From assembly GCA_003222675.1 (NCBI GenBank), contig QHWT01000049.1:41257-105256 (forward strand): a stretch of 64,000 nucleotides of DNA. Direction: 5' to 3'. Of this stretch, positions 33,018 through 40,668 are shown piece after piece. This DNA comes from Acidobacteriota bacterium. GTDB taxonomy: Bacteria > Acidobacteriota > Vicinamibacteria > Vicinamibacterales > 2-12-FULL-66-21. Position 1 is the stretch's first letter, and each line of letters begins with the position of its first letter. The position numbers and the translations under genes are program-made. The notes under the pieces are model-generated. The model made no database searches. It had not been told where the DNA came from and worked only from the letters and a program-made list of their open reading frames with translations.

Positions 33018-34877
33018 ATGGGCCGCACGAAGGCAGTCATCCTTGCGTCAGTCGTCGCTCTTGTTGTCGCCGCGTGCGGCGGCAGCAGCGGCAACGGCGG
33101 AACCACGCCGCCACCGTCTGGTGGCGGCACCGGGTCCGCGAATCCGTGCTCGACCGCGGCCGCGGAGGAGGCGGAGCTCGGACCCGTGGGCCTCGTTGCC
33201 GGCGGACAGGCGACCGCCGTCACGAACAAGAAGATCCTCGTCGACGGCAATCCGCGCGGACGCGCGGTCGAAGGCCTGTGGCTGCACGATGCGGCGGAGA
33301 AGCAGCGACAAGAGCGGTCTCGTGGCCTGCGCCTTCAGGCGGGTGCTCCACAAGAAAGCGCGCTTACCAGTCCCGCGCCGGTCGGGGAAGACGTCGGGGA
33401 TATCGCGGTCCTGCAGGACCAGGGGGATCTCATCGCCCCGGCGAACCAGCTCGATATCGGGAGCACGGGGCTGCGCTTCACCCGCAATGGATCCAACGGC
33501 TATACCGTCAGCAAGATCGATGCGACCTTTCGCAGCACGCTCGGCACCCGGCTGACGCTCACCGACGACGACAGCGCGGAACAGGATCTGCGGTTTCCGT
33601 TTCCGTTTTACGGCGGCACCCAGACGACCGCGTTCGTGAACTCCGACGGCAACATCACCTTCGGAGAGGCGGACCATGCGAGCACCGAGCGCAGCGTCTC
33701 GCGCCTGCTGACGGGCCCGCCGCGAGTGTCCCCGTTTCTCTCGGATCTCGATCCAACGACCGGCACGGGCAAGATCTTCGTGAACGCCGCGACCGATCAG
33801 TACACGGTCACGTGGTGCACGGTGCGCGCTTTCGATTCGACCCGCGCCGTCACCGTCCAGGCGACGCTCCTCCCTGACGGCAGCGTCGAGTTCAAATATG
33901 AAACGGTTTCGGTCACCGACGCAGTGGTTGGCCTCTCGCCCGGCCAGACGGGTGCGTTCACGACGATCAACCTGAATGTGCCGACCCCGACGTCAGGGAC
34001 GGGAGCACTCGGCGAGAGCTTCGCGGCGGCCTCCACGCTCGACACCGTGGCGATCGCCAAGAGGTTCTTCGAGACGCATCCCGACAACTACGATCAGATT
34101 CTGATCTGGACCGACCAGCGGCTGATTCGCAACGCATTCGCGTTCGAAATCACGGTGGCTAACGAAATCCGCGGGCTCGGCGTCGACATCTACGATCTGT
34201 CGCACGATTATGGCAGCGGCGGCCGCCTTCGATCCGTGGTCGTCATGGACTTCGTGGGAAAGTTTCCGGACGATCCGAATCAGAAGTTCCTCGGCGAGAA
34301 CAACACGCTGAGCGTCATGGGGCAGGAGGTGGGCCACCGCTGGCTCGCATATATGAACTTCCGCGATCGCACCGGCGCCTCGTCGGATGTGCTCCTCGGG
34401 CGCGACCTGGCGCACTGGAGCTTCTTCTTCGATTCCGACGCGTCAGTGATGGAGGGGAACGACATCGAGGATCTCGGCGGCGGCCAGTTCCGGACGACCG
34501 ACGCGGTCAGGCGCTACAGCCGTCTCGATCAGTACGCGATGGGGCTCGTGCCGCCGAGCGCGGTGCCGCCGTTCTTCTTCGTCGAGAGCCCGGTCTCGCC
34601 GCACGCGCGCGAGGACGCGCCGCAGGTCGGGGTCACCTTCAGCGGCACGCGCCGCGATGTGCTGATCGACGACGTGATCGCGGCCGAGGGACAACGGAGT
34701 CCAACTTCGTCAGATGCTCCGAAGGTGCACCGGCAGGCGTTCCTCCTGCTCGTCAGCTCGGGGCGATCGCCCGATGCGGCACAGATGGCGAAGGTCGATG
34801 GCATCCGCCGCGCGTGGGAGCCCTTCTTCTTCCAGGCGACCGAACAACGCATGACAGCGATCACGAGACTGCGCTGA
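33018..34877 (+). CDS. Large lipoprotein with metallopeptidase-like QEVGH motif, unknown function
   Basis: 619 aa from the ATG at 33018 with GGAGG 8 nt upstream (the track start 32988 precedes this). Lipoprotein signal ending VVALVVAACGG, then a Gly/Pro/Ser linker. Residues about 180-330 form a beta-rich module (RFPFPFYGGTQTTAFVNSDG) resembling nidogen-like or propeptide folds. About residues 430-490 carry MGQEVGHRWLAYMNF and, further on, LAHWSFFFDSDASVMEGND. QEVGH resembles the HExxH zinc motif with Gln for the first His, so it may be a diverged or inactive peptidase. It converges on the VWFA gene with only 24 bp between. Confidence 0.75.
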   Translation: MGRTKAVILASVVALVVAACGGSSGNGGTTPPPSGGGTGSANPCSTAAAEEAELGPVGLVAGGQATAVTNKKILVDGNPRGRAVEGLWLHDAAEKQRQERSRGLRLQAGAPQESALTSPAPVGEDVGDIAVLQDQGDLIAPANQLDIGSTGLRFTRNGSNGYTVSKIDATFRSTLGTRLTLTDDDSAEQDLRFPFPFYGGTQTTAFVNSDGNITFGEADHASTERSVSRLLTGPPRVSPFLSDLDPTTGTGKIFVNAATDQYTVTWCTVRAFDSTRAVTVQATLLPDGSVEFKYETVSVTDAVVGLSPGQTGAFTTINLNVPTPTSGTGALGESFAAASTLDTVAIAKRFFETHPDNYDQILIWTDQRLIRNAFAFEITVANEIRGLGVDIYDLSHDYGSGGRLRSVVVMDFVGKFPDDPNQKFLGENNTLSVMGQEVGHRWLAYMNFRDRTGASSDVLLGRDLAHWSFFFDSDASVMEGNDIEDLGGGQFRTTDAVRRYSRLDQYAMGLVPPSAVPPFFFVESPVSPHAREDAPQVGVTFSGTRRDVLIDDVIAAEGQRSPTSSDAPKVHRQAFLLLVSSGRSPDAAQMAKVDGIRRAWEPFFFQATEQRMTAITRLR

Positions 34878-34881
34878 ACGC

Positions 34882-34898
34882 CGGGTCTTTAGACCCGC
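34882..34898. terminator. Palindrome CGGGTC-TTTA-GACCCG between convergent genes
   Basis: The 24-bp gap between two convergent stop codons consists almost entirely of GCCGGGTCTTTAGACCCGCC. It is symmetric, so it could end transcription from both sides. Same family as 18833-18852 and 49544-49616. No T-run. Confidence 0.5.
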
Positions 34899-34901
34899 CG
34901 T

Positions 34902-37001
34902 CTACTTCCACGCCAGTGACGCGAGCGCCTCTTTCGCTTGCGGCACGTACGGGCCTCCCAGCTGCACGTACTTCTCGAAGCTCGCGATCGCGCGGCGGCG
35001 ATCGTGCTCGCCGCCGGCCCACTTCTGCGTTTCACGGACGTAGCGCTGCGACTTCATCATGCGCATCTGCAGCGCGCGGCCGAGATTGAAGTAGCCCAGC
35101 GCGTCCCCGGGAGCGATCGTCGTCGCGCGCTCGAACGAGTCGACGGCCGCGTCGAGCGCGCCGCGGCGGACCTGGATCACGCCGATCGCATTGGCGACCT
35201 CGGGGTCGGTGGTCCAACGCTTCTCCGCGTCGCGCAGTATGCCAATCGCGGCGCCTTCCTCGCGCTGCAGCAGGTAGGCGTCCGCCAGGTTGAAGTAGAC
35301 GGGCTCGAACTCCGGGACTGCGGCGCGGACGCGCTCCCACGATTGCGCGGCGTCGCGATAGCGCTGCAGTGCCAGGTGCGAGAGTCCCAGCGCGTAATGG
35401 ACCCAGGGTCGCGCGTCAGGTGATCGGGCCGCCTCGATGAACTCGCGCGACGCGGACTCGACGTCGCCGCGCTGATAGGCGGCCCAGCCTCTGGCGGCCG
35501 CCGTCGTCGGCGCGTCGTCATCGGTCCCGCGCAGCTGCTGGACGATCCGTCCCGACTCGATCTTCGACCGGATTGCGTTCGCCGCGGTGGTGGCTCCCTC
35601 GACAGCCGTCCCAGGGACGGACAGTGGCGGCTTCGGAACGGTGACAGTCACACTTTCCGTCGGAACTGTGAGTGTCCCCCTTTCTGAAACGGGGACACTC
35701 ACACTTTCGGGGGCCGGAACTGTGACTGTCCCGCTTTCCGTGCTCGGAACTGTGACTGTCACGCTTTCGGGCCGCGGGACCAGCAGCTTCGCCGGCTCGA
35801 GCGCAAGATAGCCGCGCCGGGCGCGGACGCGGACGCCGGGGCGCGTCACCTTCACCGAGATGCTGCGGTACTTGCCGTCAAGCTTGTCGTTCGTCGGGCT
35901 GTAGGCGAGCACGTAGTACGTCGCGGCGTCGCGCTGGATCGTGTCCAGCGCGCGGCCGAAGTTGTTTTCGTTCCGCATCGCCATGCCGCCAGTGTCGACT
36001 GCGAGGCTGTTCGTGCCATCTTCCTGCATGTCGAACCGCGCGGTCCCGCCTGCGGGGTCATCGGCCAGCTTCTGATCAATCAGATCCGATGTCGTGCCCT
36101 TGTTCAGCCCCCGCGCGTCGACGGTGTAGAAGTGCGCACCCGCGCGCGCGGCCTGGCCTACGGCGAGCCGCACCTCCGCATCCATGTTCTGCAGCACGAA
36201 CCCCTCGGACAGGAAGACCACGGTCTTCGCGCCCGGCATGCGCGCAAGCCCGCGCGACAGCGCCTCGACTACTGCAAGCGTTTCGTGGGTTGCCGTGCGG
36301 TACTGCGCGACCACGCGGTTCGCCTTCTCGCGGACCTGCAGGTCCGGTGGTGCCGCCCTGCACATGTCCGGCTCCTCGGAGCACGCGCGGATGATCGCGG
36401 TGTCGAGCGCGTCCTTCTCGTTATTGGCAATCCGAAACGCCTCGAACACATCGCGCAGGCGCGGCCACTCGCGCAGGTCGAGCTGACGAGATCGCATGTC
36501 GCCGGCGAACTTCGCGTTCGCAGCCGCTTTCCGCAGTTCCTCGCGATCGGACGTCAGGCGGTTGTTTGCCATCTTCCCGTCGACGACAACGCCGCCAATG
36601 TCTTCCGGACGGAATTTCTCAGCGATGAACTTCACCACGGCGTCGCGGGTGCGCTGAAGCCCCCCGGGCGACAGGTGCGTCGTGTCGAAAACGAACAGCC
36701 AGACCTCCGGCGGCGCGGAAGGCGCGGGCGGCGCGACAGGTGCGGAAGGTACTGTGGCTGCGGAAGGCGGTATCGGGCCAGAGGATGCCGCGTCAGCACC
36801 GATCAACGTGACGTGGAGGATCTTCTGCGCGACGCCGTCCTCTTCGAGCTGGAAATCGGCGGCCGACAGTCCCGTGACGAAGTGGCCGTTCTTGTCGGCG
36901 ACGCGCACATCGACTTCGACGAGCTCGGTGGCCGAGCGGAACGTCTGCCGCGGATCCTGCGCGGCGGCGATCAGCAGCAGAGCGAGGATGCCTGCCCGCA
37001 T
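34902..37001 (-). CDS. VWFA-related acidobacterial protein with TPR tail
   Basis: 699 aa. Signal peptide (MRAGILALLLIAAAQ), beta-sandwich start (TELVEVDVRVADKNGHFVTG; LSAADFQLEEDGVAQKILHV), VWFA-like domain (VWLFVFDTTHLSPGGLQRTR ... GAKTVVFLSEGFVLQNMDAE ... YYVLAYSPTNDKLDGKYRSI), then after about residue 500 tetratricopeptide repeats (AAYQRGDVESASREFIEAAR; YFNLADAYLLQREEGAAIGI; LGYFNLGRALQMRM). The family is expanded in Acidobacteria; its role is unknown. Between the VWFA and TPR parts (about 409-455) lies a VTVTVPSTESGTVTVPAPES-type stretch encoded by REP elements. Confidence 0.88.
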   Translation of the reverse strand: MRAGILALLLIAAAQDPRQTFRSATELVEVDVRVADKNGHFVTGLSAADFQLEEDGVAQKILHVTLIGADAASSGPIPPSAATVPSAPVAPPAPSAPPEVWLFVFDTTHLSPGGLQRTRDAVVKFIAEKFRPEDIGGVVVDGKMANNRLTSDREELRKAAANAKFAGDMRSRQLDLREWPRLRDVFEAFRIANNEKDALDTAIIRACSEEPDMCRAAPPDLQVREKANRVVAQYRTATHETLAVVEALSRGLARMPGAKTVVFLSEGFVLQNMDAEVRLAVGQAARAGAHFYTVDARGLNKGTTSDLIDQKLADDPAGGTARFDMQEDGTNSLAVDTGGMAMRNENNFGRALDTIQRDAATYYVLAYSPTNDKLDGKYRSISVKVTRPGVRVRARRGYLALEPAKLLVPRPESVTVTVPSTESGTVTVPAPESVSVPVSERGTLTVPTESVTVTVPKPPLSVPGTAVEGATTAANAIRSKIESGRIVQQLRGTDDDAPTTAAARGWAAYQRGDVESASREFIEAARSPDARPWVHYALGLSHLALQRYRDAAQSWERVRAAVPEFEPVYFNLADAYLLQREEGAAIGILRDAEKRWTTDPEVANAIGVIQVRRGALDAAVDSFERATTIAPGDALGYFNLGRALQMRMMKSQRYVRETQKWAGGEHDRRRAIASFEKYVQLGGPYVPQAKEALASLAWK
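35636..35775. repeat. REP-like AACTGTGAGTGTCCC elements inside the VWFA gene
   Basis: Five to six copies of GGAACTGTGACTGTCACAC / GGGGACACTCACACTTTC in both orientations, in frame in the VWFA gene and encoding a Val/Thr/Pro-rich linker before the TPRs. This is the largest of the three clusters of this family (others at 7792-7901 and 24675-24750). Confidence 0.88.
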
Positions 37002-37117
37002 GGTGTCTTTGACAATCGAAGGAGTCGAAGGTCTATCGAGGAGCTCGAAGGATCGTCAGAAAATTCTGTTGAAGATCCTTCAACTCTTCGCGCTTCTTCG
37101 ATTGCTTCGATTGTAAA

Positions 37118-37879
37118 TTACTGCGCGACAGGCAGGATGCACAGCTCGTACTTATTTTTGCCGACGTGCTGCAGGTACGCGATCTTCGTCGCGTCGGGAG
37201 ACCAGGCTGGCAGCAGGACGGCCTTCGTGCCGGCCACTTCGCGCTTGTTGCCCTGCTGGTCCATGATCGCGAGACGTCCTTGTTCATCGCCGTAAGCGAT
37301 CATCCCGCCGCGCGGCGCCCAGCCGAACGTGTAGCCGGGCAGGAACTGCTGGTTGATGAACTGGCCGACGATCTCGTTCTTGAGGCGCAGTGTGATCACC
37401 CGCTGCTTCTGCATCTGCTGCGCGCGCATCATCGCTTCATCCACCGTGGTACCGCTATTTGGGTCCACGGCGCCGCCCCGCGCGAGCGCGCCACCCATCG
37501 GTGAGGCCGTAGCGGTCGCCATCTTCTGCTCCTCGGTGATGTCGATCTCGAACGAGCCCACGCCAGGGGCCGACTTGTGCGCTTTCCATCCCCAATATTC
37601 GGAGACCCAATCGGGCGCGACTTTCACCGCCTCGGGCTTGCCGTCTGCCGCGGACATCATGTAGTAGCGGGGGGACTTGATCATGCCGAGGCTGTCGCGC
37701 TCGGAGGTCTGGAGAAACAGCGATGTGCCGTCGGGCGACCACGCGAGCTCGGTCGGTTCACCCTTCAACTTGCCCGTGTCTATCTGCCCGACGGAGGCCG
37801 GCGCCGCCAGCTGCAGCGCCTTGGCATCATGATCCATCACGAGTGGGACGAGAGACAACGCGAGCAGCGCAATCAACAT
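37118..37879 (-). CDS. Secreted PD40/beta-propeller-like protein
   Basis: 253 aa from MLIALLALSLVPLV at 37879 (GGAGG upstream; the track start 37906 is less likely). After the signal there are WD40/PD40-type blades: TELAWSPDGTSLFLQTSERD, FGWAPRGGMIAYGDEQGRLA, and LPAWSPDATKIAYLQHVGKN. The middle (EEQKMATATASPMGGALARG) looks like a flexible loop. TolB-like propellers bind proteins or sense ligands in the periplasm; a specific role is not evident. It lies between two VWFA genes in the same orientation, with about 115-150 bp gaps on each side that carry no gene. Confidence 0.78.
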   Translation of the reverse strand: MLIALLALSLVPLVMDHDAKALQLAAPASVGQIDTGKLKGEPTELAWSPDGTSLFLQTSERDSLGMIKSPRYYMMSAADGKPEAVKVAPDWVSEYWGWKAHKSAPGVGSFEIDITEEQKMATATASPMGGALARGGAVDPNSGTTVDEAMMRAQQMQKQRVITLRLKNEIVGQFINQQFLPGYTFGWAPRGGMIAYGDEQGRLAIMDQQGNKREVAGTKAVLLPAWSPDATKIAYLQHVGKNKYELCILPVAQ

Positions 37880-38031
37880 GGGCCCTCCGGGATGCGAAAC
37901 GTACACCAGTTAAGTTCTTTGCGCGCTCTGCGCGCTCCGCGTGGTTACGTCGGTGGCACGCCACCGCAGTCACGTACGATTTCATGCGGAGGCCGCGGAG
38001 GACGCAGACAATATCTTGTCGACGTACTCGA

Positions 38032-40524
38032 TTACCGCCTGCTACTGATTTCCGCCAGCTTGGCCTGCAATTCCACTGAGTCGGGCAACGCCGCCAGTCC
38101 CGCGCGTAGTGCCTGGGCCGCAAGCGCGGGCTCCGAGATGCGCAGATATCCGTCGGCAAGGGCCAGGTGCGCGGGCACGAGCTTCGGATCGATGACTGCG
38201 GCCGCTCGCCAGGCGCCGATCGCCTGGCGATGATCGCCGGCGCCTTCGTAGGCCCAGCCCAGAACGAAGGCGATTGCGGCGCTGGACTGGTCCATCCTGA
38301 GCGCCTCGCTCAGCTCTGTGGCGGAAGCGGCGTATTCGCGCCGCGCGAACAAATCGAGTCCCTTCAGCGCACGCGCCGCGGCCGGGCTGTTCGATTCATG
38401 TAGCGCCATGCGCGCACGCGTGACGTAATCACCGTCGAGCACATCGGCCGGACGGAACACGGCCGTCGCGGGCAAGGGAACGTGCGGAGCGGCGCCGGCA
38501 CGCACGTCCACTTCGCGCGTGAGGTCAGCAATCGGCTCGGTCCCCGCGGTCACGCGCACCCGGGCAAGATACGATCCGGGCGCGATATCTTTCAGCGGCA
38601 AGGCGAACGATGCGCGCCGCATCACGCCACCGCCAGCGGGCTGCGAATCGGTGAGCGCTGCATCCGTCTTCGCCGCCGGTTCGTTGCTGCCCGCGGGCAC
38701 GAGGGTCGCGGTCACCGTGAGCGCGCGCAGTTGGTCCGGCGCACGTCCGTAGGTTTCGACCATGCCCGACAACCCGTCTTCCGCGAAGGCGGTGGCGCGC
38801 ACGGGCAGTGCGCCGGTCGCCGATCCAAGCACGAGATCGCTGACGGTCATCTCGGGTCCCGAGAAGGCGCGCACGTCGATCTTGCGATCGGCGCTCCCGA
38901 CGAGCCCTCCCGGCTCGCGGACCACGGTACGCATGATGTAGGAGCCGGGCTGGAGCTCGAACTGCACGTGATAGGCACCGACGCCGGTCGACGAATGATC
39001 GCTCGGCGCCTTCGGAAGGGGCATGGTATCGGTGCCGCTCGCCGCGACGCGGCCGTCCTGGACGTCGCGGACGACGAACACGACGTCCGCCGTCAGGTTG
39101 CGCTCATCTCTGACGGGAAGGTCCGCTTCGAGCGAGAGCACGACGCGCGCACGTCCCGTCGTCTCGGATCGAAGCGCATACGTCGTGTACTCGACGCGCA
39201 GCGCCTGCTGAACAAATGGCGCCGACAGGGCCGAATCAATCGCGCGCCGGCGATCGAGTGGCGCGGAAGACGGCGCGGCGTAACCAGTCCGCGCGCTCAC
39301 CTTCGCGCCTGGACGCGTAACGCGGACGGACACGCGCCGATACTGGCCGCGGCTGGCGAGCGCCGCGTCACTGGGTGTGAAGCCGACGAGATAGTAGTCC
39401 TGCGACTGATCGGCGATCCGGTCGAGCGCCGCATCGAGGTGCGACGCGGCGTCGGTCACGAGGACGCCGTCCGTTTCCGCCGCAAGGCTGCCGAGCGGCT
39501 CGACCCGCGCCTGGATCTCGGACGCCTGCGTCGTCGTCGCCGGCTGCATCTCCTGCAGATCGTTTCCGCGGCGGTTCAGATCGAATGCGTAGAAGACGGC
39601 GTAGCTCTGCGCCGCAGCTGCGGCGACCTGCTCGAGCTCGCGCGTGAGGTTCTGCTGGTGGAAGCCCTCAGAGAAAAACACCACCGTCTTTCTGCCCTCG
39701 ATGGCGCGGTACTGCTCGATCAAGTCCGCGACGCGCTGCAGCGACTGCCGCGTGTCGCTGTCGGCGGTCGCGACGAAGGTCCGGGCGTTCTCGATCACGA
39801 GACGGCGCGTCACCGCGGCGTCTTCGTTCGCGCGCGTCTGCGCTCGGGCGGAGAGCGCGGCGATGTCAGAGTTCGCGTCGCTCGAGATGCGCTCGAGCAC
39901 GTCGACGGTCACGCGATCGTTGCCGTTCGCGATCTCGTACGCCTCCTGCTGCGACAAGCGCCCCAGTGGCGTCGTCATATTGCGCTCGAGCGCGCCGCGC
40001 ACCTTCTGCAGTTCGGCGACGGCGCGTGTCCGGTCCGCGGTGAATCCAAGCTGGGGGCCGGGACCAGGCAATCCGAACACCGCGACGCGATCCGAGGGAC
40101 GGACGCGTTTGGCGATGAAGGCTTCCGCCGCGCGCCGCGCGATCTGCTCGTTGCCCGGTGTGATGTGATGCTGATCGAAGACGAGGATGTAGAGGTGCCC
40201 GCGCGGCATCCCCTGGTTGCTCGAGACCTCCGCCGACACGGCGCGCAGCGCCGCCTCGCGGTAGACGCCTGCGGGTTCCTGCACGTGCTGGAACAGCAGC
40301 ACGGGAAGCGGCCGCCCGTCCTCGACGATCTGGATCTCGTCCGGCTTCAGATCCGTGATGGCCTTTCCGGACCCGTCGGTCACGCGGACGTCGAAGCGCA
40401 CGACGTCCACGCCCGACCGGAACACCCCCTGCGAACGCTTCTGTGCGTGCGCCGACACGCCGGCCACGACAGCAATCAGGAGTAGTGCCGTGAACGTGAA
40501 CCGCCGCCGGTCAATATTCAGCAT
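38032..40524 (-). CDS. VWFA-related acidobacterial protein with TPR tail
   Basis: 830 aa. Signal peptide (FTFTALLLIAVVAGVSAHAQ), beta-sandwich (VVRFDVRVTDGSGKAITDLK; PDEIQIVEDGRPLPVLLFQH), VWFA core (LYILVFDQHHITPGNEQIAR ... RKTVVFFSEGFHQQNLTREL ... YYLVGFTPSDAALASRGQYR), a second beta-rich region (SYIMRTVVREPGGLVGSADR), and a C-terminal TPR block (LSEALRMDQSSAAIAFVLGW; PAHLALADGYLRISEPALAA). Paralogue of 34902-37001. The large plus-strand ORF 38482-40485 is a shadow. Confidence 0.9.
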   Translation of the reverse strand: MLNIDRRRFTFTALLLIAVVAGVSAHAQKRSQGVFRSGVDVVRFDVRVTDGSGKAITDLKPDEIQIVEDGRPLPVLLFQHVQEPAGVYREAALRAVSAEVSSNQGMPRGHLYILVFDQHHITPGNEQIARRAAEAFIAKRVRPSDRVAVFGLPGPGPQLGFTADRTRAVAELQKVRGALERNMTTPLGRLSQQEAYEIANGNDRVTVDVLERISSDANSDIAALSARAQTRANEDAAVTRRLVIENARTFVATADSDTRQSLQRVADLIEQYRAIEGRKTVVFFSEGFHQQNLTRELEQVAAAAAQSYAVFYAFDLNRRGNDLQEMQPATTTQASEIQARVEPLGSLAAETDGVLVTDAASHLDAALDRIADQSQDYYLVGFTPSDAALASRGQYRRVSVRVTRPGAKVSARTGYAAPSSAPLDRRRAIDSALSAPFVQQALRVEYTTYALRSETTGRARVVLSLEADLPVRDERNLTADVVFVVRDVQDGRVAASGTDTMPLPKAPSDHSSTGVGAYHVQFELQPGSYIMRTVVREPGGLVGSADRKIDVRAFSGPEMTVSDLVLGSATGALPVRATAFAEDGLSGMVETYGRAPDQLRALTVTATLVPAGSNEPAAKTDAALTDSQPAGGGVMRRASFALPLKDIAPGSYLARVRVTAGTEPIADLTREVDVRAGAAPHVPLPATAVFRPADVLDGDYVTRARMALHESNSPAAARALKGLDLFARREYAASATELSEALRMDQSSAAIAFVLGWAYEGAGDHRQAIGAWRAAAVIDPKLVPAHLALADGYLRISEPALAAQALRAGLAALPDSVELQAKLAEISSRR

Positions 40525-40572
40525 TCAGCTTCTTCCGCCTGAAGGCGGAAGCCACATGGAGTCCAGAGACCG

Positions 40573-40668
40573 CCCCCCGCACCCCGCACCCCGACGCAGC
40601 CCGCACCCCGCACCCCGCACCCCGCGCCCCGCACCCCGACGCACCCCGCACCCCGCACCCCGTCCATT
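40573..40668. repeat. CCCCGCACCCCGCACCCCGACGC tract
   Basis: About nine copies of CGCACCCCG with GACG interruptions fill the gap between the VWFA gene start and the sulfatase-TPR stop. Same family as 29200-29438. Confidence 0.88.

Noticed and set aside
38482-40485. 667-aa plus-strand ORF
   Set aside because: Antisense to the VWFA protein gene; no domain-like segments, Arg/His-rich shadow.
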